This document shows, one piece after another, positions 55,926 through 64,000 of a stretch of DNA of 64,000 nucleotides. The notes under the pieces were generated by a model. The model did not search any database. It saw only the letters and a list, made by a program, of their open reading frames with translations, and was not told where the DNA came from. This stretch comes from Bacillota bacterium (GTDB taxonomy: Bacteria; Bacillota; Clostridia; Peptostreptococcales; Anaerovoracaceae), in contig JAFRHG010000021.1 of NCBI GenBank assembly GCA_017433375.1, forward strand, positions 62,001 through 126,000, in the 5' to 3' direction. Both the position numbers and the translations under genes were made by a program. How positions within the stretch are numbered: the stretch's first letter is position 1; each line of letters begins with the position of its first letter.

Positions 55926-56531
55926 ATGAAATCCACAATCAGCAAACGTTCATTTCAAGCCATTTATCGTTTTTTAGACAAATTTAATCCAATTCAGGGC
56001 GACTGCGGCGCTCTCTGCGGAGCCGCCTGTTGCCTTTGCAGCACCGACTCGGGTCCCGACACCCCCGCCTCGCCCAGCGACGAGAACGCGGACCACTCCA
56101 TGGGCCTCTACCTGCTTCCCGGCGAGGAACAGCTCTTCGACGGGACAGAGGACTGGATCAGCTGGGGCTCCCTGCAGGCGGAGGATTACGAGTTTCCCGA
56201 GAGCTGGCACGGCCGGGTCCCCTTCTTTCAGTGCACAACCGCCCCCTTCTGCCCCCGCGAAAAAAGGCCGCTGCAGTGCAGGACCTTCCCCCTCGCGCCC
56301 CATCTGGATGAGGACGGTATTCTCTATGTCATCTATCACGCGGATCCGCTTCCCTACCGCTGCCCCCTCATTGAGGACCGCATCCCGCTGGATCCGGATT
56401 TCATCAAGGCAACCTGGACCTGCTGGGCCCATCTGATCGCCGACCCCCTGATCCGGGATCTGGTGGAACTGGATTCCGCCATCCGGGAAGAGGAAGGCTA
56501 TCCCGTGGAGATCCTCTGGCCTCTCCCCTGA
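55926..56531 (+). CDS. Cysteine-rich YkgJ-like metal-cluster protein
   Basis: About 201 residues, one of only two plus-strand genes. The N-terminal cysteine cluster is GDCGALCGAACCLCSTDS (spacing CxxxCxxxCCxC), unlike the usual CxxC pairs. Further Cys are in FFQCTTAPFCPREKRPLQCR, with a conserved RTFPLAPHLDEDG. YkgJ-type proteins are predicted to bind zinc or iron-sulfur. The start is taken at ATG 55926 (MKSTISKRSFQAIYRF), as the upstream in-frame ATG at 55854 lies in the AT-rich promoter region. It diverges from the activase. Function unknown. Confidence 0.72.
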   Translation: MKSTISKRSFQAIYRFLDKFNPIQGDCGALCGAACCLCSTDSGPDTPASPSDENADHSMGLYLLPGEEQLFDGTEDWISWGSLQAEDYEFPESWHGRVPFFQCTTAPFCPREKRPLQCRTFPLAPHLDEDGILYVIYHADPLPYRCPLIEDRIPLDPDFIKATWTCWAHLIADPLIRDLVELDSAIREEEGYPVEILWPLP

Positions 56532-56606
56532 CCAGGGAATGCCGGTGCAAAGGCAACGGCGCCGTGCATCCGTCCGGGCGGACGGCAGCTGCGGGTGGCC
56601 CCGCCG

Positions 56607-57980
56607 TCAGAAAGCCTCGTCGGGGGCGATGCCCAGCCTTCGGTATTCCTTGTTGTACATGTACCGGAATGCCAGGGCGAAGTACAGGGTACCCAGGATC
56701 TCCGCCAGGGAGAAGGAGTACCAGACCATGTCCAGTCCCGCGAATCTGGCAAAGATCAGGGCCAGGGGCAGGATTCCAATGAACTGCCGGATCAGGGATC
56801 CCCAGAGACTGAGGAATCCGTGGCCGGAAGCCTGGAATACGGACGAGGTCATGATGCCGTAGGATGCCGGCATGAAGCACCAGCTGATGGCCTTGAAGGC
56901 CGGAACACCGATATCGAAGAGCTCCTGATCATTCTCCGCGTTGAAGATGGCGATCAGCGGATGGGTGAAGATCTGGAACACGAGAAATCCGATGAACATG
57001 ATGCCGAAGGCCAGGATAAAGCCTTTTTTGTATGCCTCCATGAACCGCTTCCTGTTCTGGGCGCCGTAATTGTATCCCATGATGGGCAGGACCCCCTGGT
57101 TCAGGCCGATGACCGGCATGAAGATGAAGGACTGCAGCCTGCCGTAGATGCCCATGACCGCTACGGCGGTTTCCGTGAAACCGCCCAGGATCAGGTTCAT
57201 GGAAAACTGGAGAACGGATCCCAGCCCCTGCATGAGGATGGCCGGTCCGCCCACCGCGTAGATATCTTTGGTGATGGTCCAGTCCCACTTCCACCCTTTC
57301 AGCTTCACGCTCACCGCGTGCTGCTTGCGGAAGAGGACGAACTGTCCCAGGCACAGGGCCAGGGCCTGTCCGATGACGGTGGCCACCGCCGCGCCGAGCA
57401 CGCCCATCTCCGGTAAAGGCCCGATGCCGAAGATCAGCAGCGGATCCAGCACGATATTGCTGATGCCGCCCACCAGTCCGCAGAGCATGGGAATGATCAT
57501 GTTCCCCGTGGCCTGCAGGATCTTTTCCGTGCTCAGCTGAACGAGGACCATGACGGAAGCGATCATGACGATGGACAGATAGACGGTGCCGTTCTCCACG
57601 ATGTAGGGCGTATCCGACATGAACCGCATGAGCGGCCCCGCCAGGAAGAGGCCGATGATCAGGAAGGGAACCCAGCTGATAAAGGCCAGCCGGTAGCCGT
57701 GGCTCGCCGCCATGTTGGCTTCCTCAAAACGCTTCGCCCCCAGTCTGCGGGAAATGAGTGAGTTGATGCCCACTCCCGTTCCCACACCCACGGAGATCAT
57801 CAGAAACTGAAAGGGAAATACATAGGTAACAGCGGCCAGCGCCTCCGTCCCGATCCGGGAAACGAAGAAACTGTCCACCACATTATAAAATGCCTGGACC
57901 AGCATCGAAAGGATTGCCGGCCAGGACATGGTTACGATCAGTTTGCCAATGGGCATTACCCCCATCTTGTTTTCCTGCAT
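56607..57980 (-). CDS. MATE family multidrug/sodium antiporter
   Basis: A 457-residue 12-helix transporter. Family motifs are PIGKLIVTMSWPAILSMLVQ and NVVDSFFVSRIGTEALAAVT at the start, and GVGINSLISRRLGAKRFEEA near residue 80. Second-half copies include PVIGLNQGVLPIMGYNYGA. It has a promoter with TTGCCA-17-TAGAAT at 58013-58041 and an SD of GGAGGG. It converges with the plus-strand cysteine protein. Substrate not predictable. Confidence 0.92.
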   Translation of the reverse strand: MQENKMGVMPIGKLIVTMSWPAILSMLVQAFYNVVDSFFVSRIGTEALAAVTYVFPFQFLMISVGVGTGVGINSLISRRLGAKRFEEANMAASHGYRLAFISWVPFLIIGLFLAGPLMRFMSDTPYIVENGTVYLSIVMIASVMVLVQLSTEKILQATGNMIIPMLCGLVGGISNIVLDPLLIFGIGPLPEMGVLGAAVATVIGQALALCLGQFVLFRKQHAVSVKLKGWKWDWTITKDIYAVGGPAILMQGLGSVLQFSMNLILGGFTETAVAVMGIYGRLQSFIFMPVIGLNQGVLPIMGYNYGAQNRKRFMEAYKKGFILAFGIMFIGFLVFQIFTHPLIAIFNAENDQELFDIGVPAFKAISWCFMPASYGIMTSSVFQASGHGFLSLWGSLIRQFIGILPLALIFARFAGLDMVWYSFSLAEILGTLYFALAFRYMYNKEYRRLGIAPDEAF

Positions 57981-58012
57981 GTCAGGCGCCCTCCAAAAAC
58001 GCTACAGGAGGT

Positions 58013-58041
58013 ATTCTACCACCGCCGGCAACCCGTGGCAA
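58013..58041 (-). promoter_or_regulatory. Promoter of the MATE transporter gene
   Basis: TTGCCA (58036-58041) and TAGAAT (58013-58018) with a 17-bp spacer and an extended TGG before the -10, immediately after the stop of the upstream gene. Confidence 0.65.
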
Positions 58042-58045
58042 GGGA

Positions 58046-60193
58046 TTAATAGATGGATGTTTTATAGATGAATTTGACCTTGCCGTCCATGCCCTCGGGC
58101 AGGCGGGTGAAGGTCTTGTATTCCTGGCCGGCGTCGATGGTGTCCTGCAGGTCATCGATGGAGCCCTTCAGGTCGTTGTTGTAGAGGTCCACGATCTTGC
58201 GGATGCCTTCCCGGTACATTTTGCTCATGCCGTCCCGCAGCTTTATGGAGCCGCTGTTGAGGCGGGTCACGCCGTCGGAAAGCTGGTAGGTTTTATCCTC
58301 CAGGGCGTTCATGCCGTCGGCGAGGCCGTTGGCCCCGTCGGCGATCTGTTTCTGGCCGCTGACCAGATCGCTGCTCCCCTGGGTCAGCTGGGCAAGGCCC
58401 TTAGTCAGGGTCCCTTCGGGATCGATGGCCTGGGATACTTCCTTATTCAGCTGTTCCAGCCCGCCGTCGATGACGGTCATGGCGCCGATCAGCGAGGTCT
58501 GCTGCTGTCCCTTATCCGGTTCGTAGGCACCCAGGGCGTCGGAGGATTTTTTCAGGCCGTCGGCGACGGCTTTGATGGTTGCCGCAGCCTCAGGATTATC
58601 CTGCACGGTAATGTACTCCTGGATCTCCACCTTGGATACGGATTTCGAGGAGGTGGATTTGGACCCCGCGCTGGAGGCCAGTTTCTGGGCATAGGATTTC
58701 ATGGTGCCGGTCTTGCCGACCAGGTCGCCGTAGCCGGCGGCCTTCAGGGCACCGGAGTGCTTGCTCACCGCCGCGTCCACTTCCTTCAGGTATTCCGCCA
58801 GGGCCGCGGCTTCATCGGCGTTGATCCCGCTGCCGGAGTTCGAAGACTCCGTCTTCGTGGTGGTTGACGACTCGCTCTGGGCGGCGTCCGCTGATTCGCT
58901 CTCTTCAGGTTTCGCGGCACCCGCTGATTCGCTCTGGGTGTTCTTGCCGGTCTCCGCCGTCTCCTTATCCGCGCTCTGGTCTATGCTTTGTTCCGTGCTC
59001 TGGACGCTGTTCGTCTGGATGCTGGGATCCAGGTCCTTGGCTACCTTGTACAGGGTGTTGATGGCTCCCGGATTGGATGTTGTGCCGTCTCCGTCCAGGC
59101 CGCCTTTGATCTGTTTCATTCCGGCCAGGACCTGATCCGCTCCGTCCTTCAGCTGGGACGTGGCCGTCACCACGGTGCTCATGCTCTCCTTCAGTTGTTC
59201 GCCCAGGGTGCTGAGGCCGCCGCTGATCTTCTTCGAGCCGTCCAGGGCTTCACTGGTGCCGTCTTTGAGCTTTTCCGAGCCGTCCTTCAACTGGCCCACG
59301 CCGTTCTCCAGCTTGGGCATTTTGCCGTTCAGGGTGTGGATGCCCTGGTAGAGAAGATCGGTTCCGCTGACCAGTTCCTTTGCCCCTTTCTCCAGCTGGG
59401 CGATCTGGTCATCGTAATCCAGGTCCGCCAGATCCTCATCGTCCAGGTCTTCGAAGACGGAGTTGGTGACCACGGTCATTATATCCTGCACGGAGAAGTC
59501 GTGGGCCGTTCCCCGGACGGTGAAACCGTCGTCCAGATCGATGTCCACGTCCAGCTTATCCAGATTCAGATCCTCCCGCAGGCCCGGGGCCGCCATGCCG
59601 ACGACGATCTGTTTGTCCCCGTCGTCCAGGATCTTTCCGTTGTCAATGGTGATATCCGTAAGGGCGTTGTCCCGGACGATGAATCCGGTGAGGGCAAAGA
59701 AAGGCACCACCGTATCCCGTCCGTTGACGTTGACGCTCTCATGGTTCTCATACTTGAAGGTCATCTTCAGTTCCCCGCTCTTGCCTTCCAGCTCCTTGCC
59801 CTGGATCTCCTCTCCGTCCAGGGTGTAGGTGATGTCCATGGTCACCGGCGGGGTGTCGGTGGTCTTGCCGTCGTAGTAGATGTCATTGCCGCCGGCCTTC
59901 CAGATGATCTGGTCCCCCTTCCCCTTCTTGAAGGGTTCATCCCCCTTGACGTTCTCGATCTCCGTCAGGTTCGATTCGTCGATGATGTCATCGGACTTGA
60001 TCCCGTTTTTCAGGTGGTCGCTGACCGTAATGTCCTCAGGCGCGCCGGAAGAATCGGTCACCACGTAGACCGTCTCCTCCTTTTCCATGCCGGAGTCCGC
60101 CGCGAAAACCGGCGCCGCCGTCATGGTCAGGGCGAGGACGGCCGAAGCGGTCGCCGCGAGAATTCGATTGCCTTTGCCCGATCCCGATCTCAT
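58046..60193 (-). CDS. Secreted YhgE/Pip-like heptad-repeat protein
   Basis: A 715-residue exported protein. The signal peptide is residues 1-32 (ILAATASAVLALTMTAAPVF, ending AFA). An N-terminal beta-rich part (residues 33 to about 235) is followed by long stretches of a Leu/Gly heptad pattern such as GVGQLKDGSEKLKDGTSEAL and QKQIADGANGLADGMNALED, as in YhgE/Pip and some phage-infection proteins. A Ser/Glu/Gln-rich region lies near 370-420. No further membrane helix is seen, so it may act extracellularly with the MMPL pump. It overlaps the MMPL stop by one base (TAATG), implying translational coupling. Function inferred only from context. Confidence 0.75.
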   Translation of the reverse strand: MRSGSGKGNRILAATASAVLALTMTAAPVFAADSGMEKEETVYVVTDSSGAPEDITVSDHLKNGIKSDDIIDESNLTEIENVKGDEPFKKGKGDQIIWKAGGNDIYYDGKTTDTPPVTMDITYTLDGEEIQGKELEGKSGELKMTFKYENHESVNVNGRDTVVPFFALTGFIVRDNALTDITIDNGKILDDGDKQIVVGMAAPGLREDLNLDKLDVDIDLDDGFTVRGTAHDFSVQDIMTVVTNSVFEDLDDEDLADLDYDDQIAQLEKGAKELVSGTDLLYQGIHTLNGKMPKLENGVGQLKDGSEKLKDGTSEALDGSKKISGGLSTLGEQLKESMSTVVTATSQLKDGADQVLAGMKQIKGGLDGDGTTSNPGAINTLYKVAKDLDPSIQTNSVQSTEQSIDQSADKETAETGKNTQSESAGAAKPEESESADAAQSESSTTTKTESSNSGSGINADEAAALAEYLKEVDAAVSKHSGALKAAGYGDLVGKTGTMKSYAQKLASSAGSKSTSSKSVSKVEIQEYITVQDNPEAAATIKAVADGLKKSSDALGAYEPDKGQQQTSLIGAMTVIDGGLEQLNKEVSQAIDPEGTLTKGLAQLTQGSSDLVSGQKQIADGANGLADGMNALEDKTYQLSDGVTRLNSGSIKLRDGMSKMYREGIRKIVDLYNNDLKGSIDDLQDTIDAGQEYKTFTRLPEGMDGKVKFIYKTSIY

Positions 60194-62346
60194 TATTCTA
60201 CCTCCAATGGTTCAGCTGTATCTGTTATATCCGTTGTATCTGCTGTGTCTGATGTATCCGCAGTTTTATTCTTATTCACAAATCCCCGGCCGGTCCGGCA
60301 GATGATCCCGTCGAAGATCACGAAGAAGGACGGCACGATGAACATGACCACAAAGAGGCTGATGATGGCGCCCCGGGCCATGAGCATGCACAGGGAGCCG
60401 ATCAGGTCGATGTCCGAATAGATCCCCACGCCGATGGTAGCGGAGAAGAAGGACAGTGCGCTGACCATGACCGATGGCATGGACGTGGAATGGGCGATCC
60501 GGATCGCCTCCTTCTTGTCATGTCCCTCGTAGCGCTCCCGTTTGTACCGGGTGGTCATGAGGATGGCGTAGTCCACCGTGGATCCCAGCTGCACCGTGCT
60601 GATGATGATCGACGTGATGAAGGCCAGCACCGTCCCCGTGTAAAAGGGTATGCCCAGGTTGATGAAGATGCCCAGCTCAATGGAGGCCACCAGGATGACC
60701 GGCAGGGAGATGGACTGGAGGGCGATCAGCAGGATAAAGAAGATCGCCGCCACGGAAACGCCGGTGACCACCTTGAAGTCCCGGTCGGTGATGTCGATCA
60801 GGTCCTTGGTGCAGGGCCCCTCGCCGATGAGCAGAGATCCTTTGTCGTATTTCCGGGTGATGGCGCTGATCTGGTCGATCTGCCGGTTCACCTCATCGCT
60901 GGCCACGGCGTATTCCGAGTTGATGATGGCCAGCTCGTAGTTTTCGTCCACCAGCTCATCCCGCAGCCGGTTGGGCACCATGGTGTCCGGGAACCTGGGT
61001 CCCAGGGTCCCTTCCAGGCTCAGGGTGTACCCCACCCCGTCCACGTCTTCGATCTCATGCATCATATCCCGCACGTACTTCTGGGGCGTGTCCGCGTCGA
61101 TGAGGAGCATGTGGGTGCAGTTCATATTGAAATCCTCCGCCAGCTTCTGATTCGCCACGGCGAAGGGCAGCGACTGGGGAATGCTCTGGTCCAGCTTATA
61201 GTACACATCCGTGTGCCGGTATCCGTAGAAGGCAGGTCCCAGAAGGATCAGGAATATAGCGACGAAGATCAGCGGCCGTTTCACGATGAAGGCGGACAGC
61301 TTGTCGAACTTCGGCACCACCGGTTTATGCCTGGTTTTGTTGATCAGTTTATCGAACATGAGGATCATGGATGGCAGGATGGTCACGCTGCTGATCACGC
61401 CGATGAGCACGCCTCTGGCCAGCACGATGCCCATATCCAGTCCCAGCTGGAAGGTCATGAAGCAGAGGGCCAGGAATCCGGCGATGGTCGTGGTGGAACT
61501 GGTGATGACGGACACCAGGGTCCTGGCGATGGCGTTGGCCATGGCCTCCTCGTTCCCCATCCCCTTCTCTTTCCGGTGTTCCTCGTAGCTGTGCCACAGG
61601 AAGATGGAGTAGTCCGTGGTGACGGCCAGCTGCAGCACCGAGGCGATGGCCTGGGTGATGAAGGAAATCTCGCCGGTGATGATGTTGGCCCCCATGTTGT
61701 ACAGGATGGCCAGCCCGATCCCGGTGATGAAGATCACGGGAATGGCGAAGGAGTCCATGAAGATCCCCAGGACGATCATGGCCAGGATGACGGCCACGGC
61801 AACATAGATGGGTTCCTCGTGCTCGATGAGTTCCTTCAGGTCTTCCACGAAGCAGGACATTCCGCTTATGAATCCCTGCTTGCCGATGATGTGCCGTATC
61901 TCCGTGACCGCCTCCAGAGTCGCGTCATCGGAGGTCGGCTTATCGAAGAAGATGGCCATGAGGGTCGTGTCCCCGCTGTTGAACTTGCTGTAGATGCTCT
62001 CGGGGAGCATGGTCTCGGGAACGGACAGGTCCAGAACCGTATCGTACCAGATCACCGAGGCCACATGGTCCACGTCCTCGATCTGCTTCTTCACCTTGGC
62101 CACATCATGCATGCTCATGCCTTCCACCATGACCATGGAGAAGCCACCCTTGCCGAACTCGTCCAGCAGGATGTTCTGTCCTTTGATGGTGTCGATGCTG
62201 TCGGGCAGATAGGTCAGCACGTCGTAGTTGATCCGGGTGTTGATGATACCAAAAAGGGACGGGATCAAAAGCAACACCGCCACGATAAGAATGATCTTTC
62301 GTTTTCTGACTACTGCCTGTCCGAAGCGCAGCATATTCCGCACCAC
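60193..62346 (-). CDS. MMPL/RND-type membrane transporter
   Basis: A 717-residue polytopic protein of the MMPL (hydrophobe/amphiphile efflux) family. It has two halves, each starting with a helix and a large extracellular loop. Membrane segments include VAVAVILAMIVLGIFMDSFA, VTTDYSIFLWHSYEEHRKEK and STVDYAILMTTRYKRERYEG (the GxxxDY-type motif). The second-half LLIDADTPQKYVRDMM lies in the other loop. The track start is a GTG at 62346; GTG 62343 or ATG 62334 (MLRFGQAVVRKRK) may be used. Downstream is the secreted heptad protein, upstream the TetR gene with a palindrome between them. Lipid or peptide export is possible; substrate not known. Confidence 0.87.
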   Translation of the reverse strand: MVRNMLRFGQAVVRKRKIILIVAVLLLIPSLFGIINTRINYDVLTYLPDSIDTIKGQNILLDEFGKGGFSMVMVEGMSMHDVAKVKKQIEDVDHVASVIWYDTVLDLSVPETMLPESIYSKFNSGDTTLMAIFFDKPTSDDATLEAVTEIRHIIGKQGFISGMSCFVEDLKELIEHEEPIYVAVAVILAMIVLGIFMDSFAIPVIFITGIGLAILYNMGANIITGEISFITQAIASVLQLAVTTDYSIFLWHSYEEHRKEKGMGNEEAMANAIARTLVSVITSSTTTIAGFLALCFMTFQLGLDMGIVLARGVLIGVISSVTILPSMILMFDKLINKTRHKPVVPKFDKLSAFIVKRPLIFVAIFLILLGPAFYGYRHTDVYYKLDQSIPQSLPFAVANQKLAEDFNMNCTHMLLIDADTPQKYVRDMMHEIEDVDGVGYTLSLEGTLGPRFPDTMVPNRLRDELVDENYELAIINSEYAVASDEVNRQIDQISAITRKYDKGSLLIGEGPCTKDLIDITDRDFKVVTGVSVAAIFFILLIALQSISLPVILVASIELGIFINLGIPFYTGTVLAFITSIIISTVQLGSTVDYAILMTTRYKRERYEGHDKKEAIRIAHSTSMPSVMVSALSFFSATIGVGIYSDIDLIGSLCMLMARGAIISLFVVMFIVPSFFVIFDGIICRTGRGFVNKNKTADTSDTADTTDITDTAEPLEVE

Positions 62347-62407
62347 TCTCCTTACGGGTTAATCTTATTGAATGGCCCGGAAAACTTCCATAGACAAAAA
62401 AAGATAA

Positions 62408-62426
62408 GTGCACAGAATTTGTGCAC
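62408..62426. promoter_or_regulatory. 19-bp palindrome, candidate TetR operator
   Basis: GTGCACA-GAATT-TGTGCAC, perfect 7-bp arms with a 5-bp centre, lies 62 bp before the MMPL start and 47 bp after the TetR stop. Size and symmetry match TetR-family operators. No clear -10/-35 pair was found around it. Confidence 0.6.
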
Positions 62427-62472
62427 ATGTAAGGATTTGCTCAAAATGTCAGACGACTTGATACAAAGGCAA

Positions 62473-63066
62473 TCACAGCCAGGCAGCGGCCTTGACGGAG
62501 CTGGCCAGCGCCCCTTCCACCGTGCCTTCAAAGATCTCGTTGAACAGCCGGGCCATGCGGGACGGCTTGCGGGGCATGTCCGCCCGGATCCAGGCCAGGA
62601 CCGCGCCCACCATGGCGTTGGTGTAGAAGTCCGCTGCCAGGGCGATGGCCGCCTCGTCTTCCGGTGATCTCTTCTCCCCTTCCCCGATCAGGCTGTCCGC
62701 CTTCAGGGACAGGACCGCCTGGGCGTGCTGGAAGACGATCTCATCCACAAACCGGATCAGGGTGTCGTAGCTCACGGAGCGGTAGACGTGGAGGATCATG
62801 GGCTTGCGCTCGTAGAGGAAGGTCAGCACCTCCTGCAGTCCTCCCTGCCAGTCTTCGTTTTCCCGGTATCTGGCCATGATCCGGTCCGTCTCCTCCCGGA
62901 AGATCCAGAGCAGCAGCTCGTAGATATCGTGGAAATGGTAATAGAAGGTGTTCCTGGTCAGGCCGCAGGCGTCGGTAATGTCCCGGATAGTGATCCGATC
63001 CAGGGTGTTTTCCGCCAGCAGGTCGGTCAGTGCCTGGGCCATGGCCCGTTTTGTCAGATTGCTCAT
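62473..63066 (-). CDS. TetR/AcrR family transcriptional regulator
   Basis: A 197-residue regulator. The N-terminal helix-turn-helix is RITIRDITDACGLTRNTFYY, followed by HFHDIYELLLWIF and a helical ligand-binding domain. It probably controls the downstream MMPL-heptad-protein pair. An in-frame start at 63066 (MSNLTKRAMAQAL) follows GGAAGGAG by 11 nt. A second inverted repeat overlaps its leader (63086-63107), possibly for autoregulation. It ends 1 bp before an AAAGGCAA octamer. Confidence 0.9.
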   Translation of the reverse strand: MSNLTKRAMAQALTDLLAENTLDRITIRDITDACGLTRNTFYYHFHDIYELLLWIFREETDRIMARYRENEDWQGGLQEVLTFLYERKPMILHVYRSVSYDTLIRFVDEIVFQHAQAVLSLKADSLIGEGEKRSPEDEAAIALAADFYTNAMVGAVLAWIRADMPRKPSRMARLFNEIFEGTVEGALASSVKAAAWL

Positions 63067-63085
63067 CGGTTCATCGCTCCTTCCG

Positions 63086-63107
63086 GCAAAGGCGGAATTG
63101 CCTTTGC
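63086..63107. promoter_or_regulatory. Inverted repeat containing the AAAGGCAA octamer between divergent genes
   Basis: GCAAAGGC-GGAATT-GCCTTTGC, perfect 8-bp arms with a 6-bp spacer, in the TetR leader and upstream of the M29 gene promoter. The right arm is a full octamer copy. It may be a second operator or an inverted pair of the signature motif. Confidence 0.45.
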
Positions 63108-63116
63108 AAATCTATC

Positions 63117-63146
63117 TTAACAGAAATCCTGTCCCTGGTGTATAAT
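63117..63146 (+). promoter_or_regulatory. Promoter of the M29 aminopeptidase gene
   Basis: TTAACA (63117-63122) and a perfect TATAAT (63141-63146) with an 18-bp spacer, 30 bp before the ATG, divergent from the TetR gene. Confidence 0.7.
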
Positions 63147-63176
63147 CATTTCAGAAAACAACAAGAGGAGGCTGTC

Positions 63177-64000
63177 ATGGATCCAAGAATCAACAAACTG
63201 TCATCCCTGCTCGTGGGCTATTCCTGCCGCGTGAAACCCGGCGACCGTGTGCTCATCAGCTACGAGGGAGAATGCTGCAAAAACCTGGCCCGCCAGCTGA
63301 TCAAGGATGTCTACGCCGCCGGCGGCGAGCCCTACGCGGAAATCCGGGATTCGGCCATCACCCGGGAGATCATGCTCCACTGCAAGGAGGACCAGATCCG
63401 TTTTCAGGACGAGATCGCCCTGGCCCAGATGAAGGGCATGCAGGCCTATATCGCCATCCGGGCGGGAAACAATACGGCTGAACTTGCCGACGTTCCGGCG
63501 GATCAGCTCAATCTCTACAGCCGGATGACCCGGCCCAGCATCGACTACCGGGTCAACGAGACCAACTGGGTGGTACTGCGCTATCCCAACTACTCCATGG
63601 CCCAGCTGGCCAACACCAGCCTGGAGGCCTTTGAGGACTTCTATTTCGACGTGTGCACCCTGGACTACGGGAAGATGAGCCGTGCCATGGATCCTCTCGT
63701 GGAGCGGATGAACCGGACCGATCAGGTGCGGATCAAGGGGCCGGGCACCGACCTGACCTTCTCCATCAAGGGCATCGGCGCCGTCAAGTGCGACGGAGAA
63801 AAAAACATCCCCGACGGCGAGGTCTACACCGCGCCCGTCCGGGACTCCATGAACGGAACCGTTTCCTATAACACCCCCTCCGAGGAGCAGGGCTTCACCT
63901 ACGAGAACATCGTCTTCACCGTCCGCGACGGCAAAATCGTAGAGGCTTCCGCCAACAACGACGAGCGGATCAACAAACTGCTGGACACCGACGAGGGCGC
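63177..64000 (+). CDS. M29 family aminopeptidase, 3' part cut by window edge
   Basis: The reading frame is open to the window end (about 274 codons). It starts MDPRINKLSSLLVGYSCRVK, as in AmpS/aminopeptidase T. The family metal-binding region begins around GIGAVKCDGEKNIPDGEVYT with the conserved Glu residues; the later His/Asp ligands lie outside the window. These dinuclear metalloenzymes release N-terminal residues from peptides in the cytosol. AAGAGGAGG precedes the ATG. It is a plus-strand gene, divergent from the TetR cluster. Confidence 0.9.
   Translation, partial: MDPRINKLSSLLVGYSCRVKPGDRVLISYEGECCKNLARQLIKDVYAAGGEPYAEIRDSAITREIMLHCKEDQIRFQDEIALAQMKGMQAYIAIRAGNNTAELADVPADQLNLYSRMTRPSIDYRVNETNWVVLRYPNYSMAQLANTSLEAFEDFYFDVCTLDYGKMSRAMDPLVERMNRTDQVRIKGPGTDLTFSIKGIGAVKCDGEKNIPDGEVYTAPVRDSMNGTVSYNTPSEEQGFTYENIVFTVRDGKIVEASANNDERINKLLDTDEG

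Overview
This window reads as chromosome from a GC-rich (roughly 58 percent by eye) Gram-positive anaerobe of the class Clostridia. The evidence is the gene content: an Asp23 protein, a fused SecDF, RNase J, the DXP isoprenoid route, HemZ, a giant 2-hydroxyacyl-CoA dehydratase activase, MATE and SwrC-type pumps, and a large cell-wall adhesin. The genus is not resolved. Nearly every gene lies on the minus strand, so replication and transcription probably run that way. Only a cysteine-rich protein at 55926 and an M29 aminopeptidase at 63177 lie on the plus strand.

Layout, in plus coordinates (minus-strand operons read right to left). 1-5445: dxs (cut by the window edge), a polyprenyl synthase, xseB, xseA, a Kae1-like protein, nusB and asp23 form one tightly overlapped operon, driven by a promoter embedded in the terminator of the next unit. 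5573-12905: a CNNM/CorC-type membrane protein, a U32 peptidase, mltG, efp, a short M24 peptidase, a YlbF-family protein and RNase J. 12906-16987: leuS, rsfS, yqeK, nadD. 16975-27016: aspS, hisS, hemZ, an MBL-fold hydrolase, a RelA/SpoT synthetase and secDF, with a good promoter at 27055-27083. 27261-30572: a secreted beta-helix protein and a lipoprotein, each with its own terminator. 30573-31002 is a gene-free, GC-rich, hairpin-rich stretch.

31003-41555: yajC, a tRNA-Leu(CAA), an RND pump, a membrane-anchored GH25 muramidase, a tRNA-Leu(GAG), coaE, polA and htpG. 41606-48265 encodes a 2219-residue repeat-rich surface protein. A 6S RNA gene (about 48342-48516) sits between it and a YebC-family gene. 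49390-55816: a lipoprotein phosphoesterase overlapping a GDPD phosphodiesterase, then the 1410-residue activase. 55926-63066: the plus-strand cysteine protein, a MATE pump, and a TetR / MMPL / secreted-protein efflux-like cluster with a 19-bp palindrome as candidate operator. The window ends inside an M29 aminopeptidase.

Most of the window is conserved housekeeping: isoprenoids, translation, tRNA charging, stringent response, Sec export and DNA repair. The novelty is at the DNA and RNA level. The octamer AAAGGCAA (either strand) occurs about 28 times in 64 kb, against roughly one expected from composition. It occurs in several reading frames, on both strands, and in intergenic DNA, and in genes it is spelled with codons that look rare here. 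This looks like a genome-signature motif, for example an uptake-like or HIP1-like sequence. Other notable points are the 6S RNA whose terminator tail overlaps the adhesin promoter, the structured element at 30690-30945, and the alternating repeat architecture of the adhesin.
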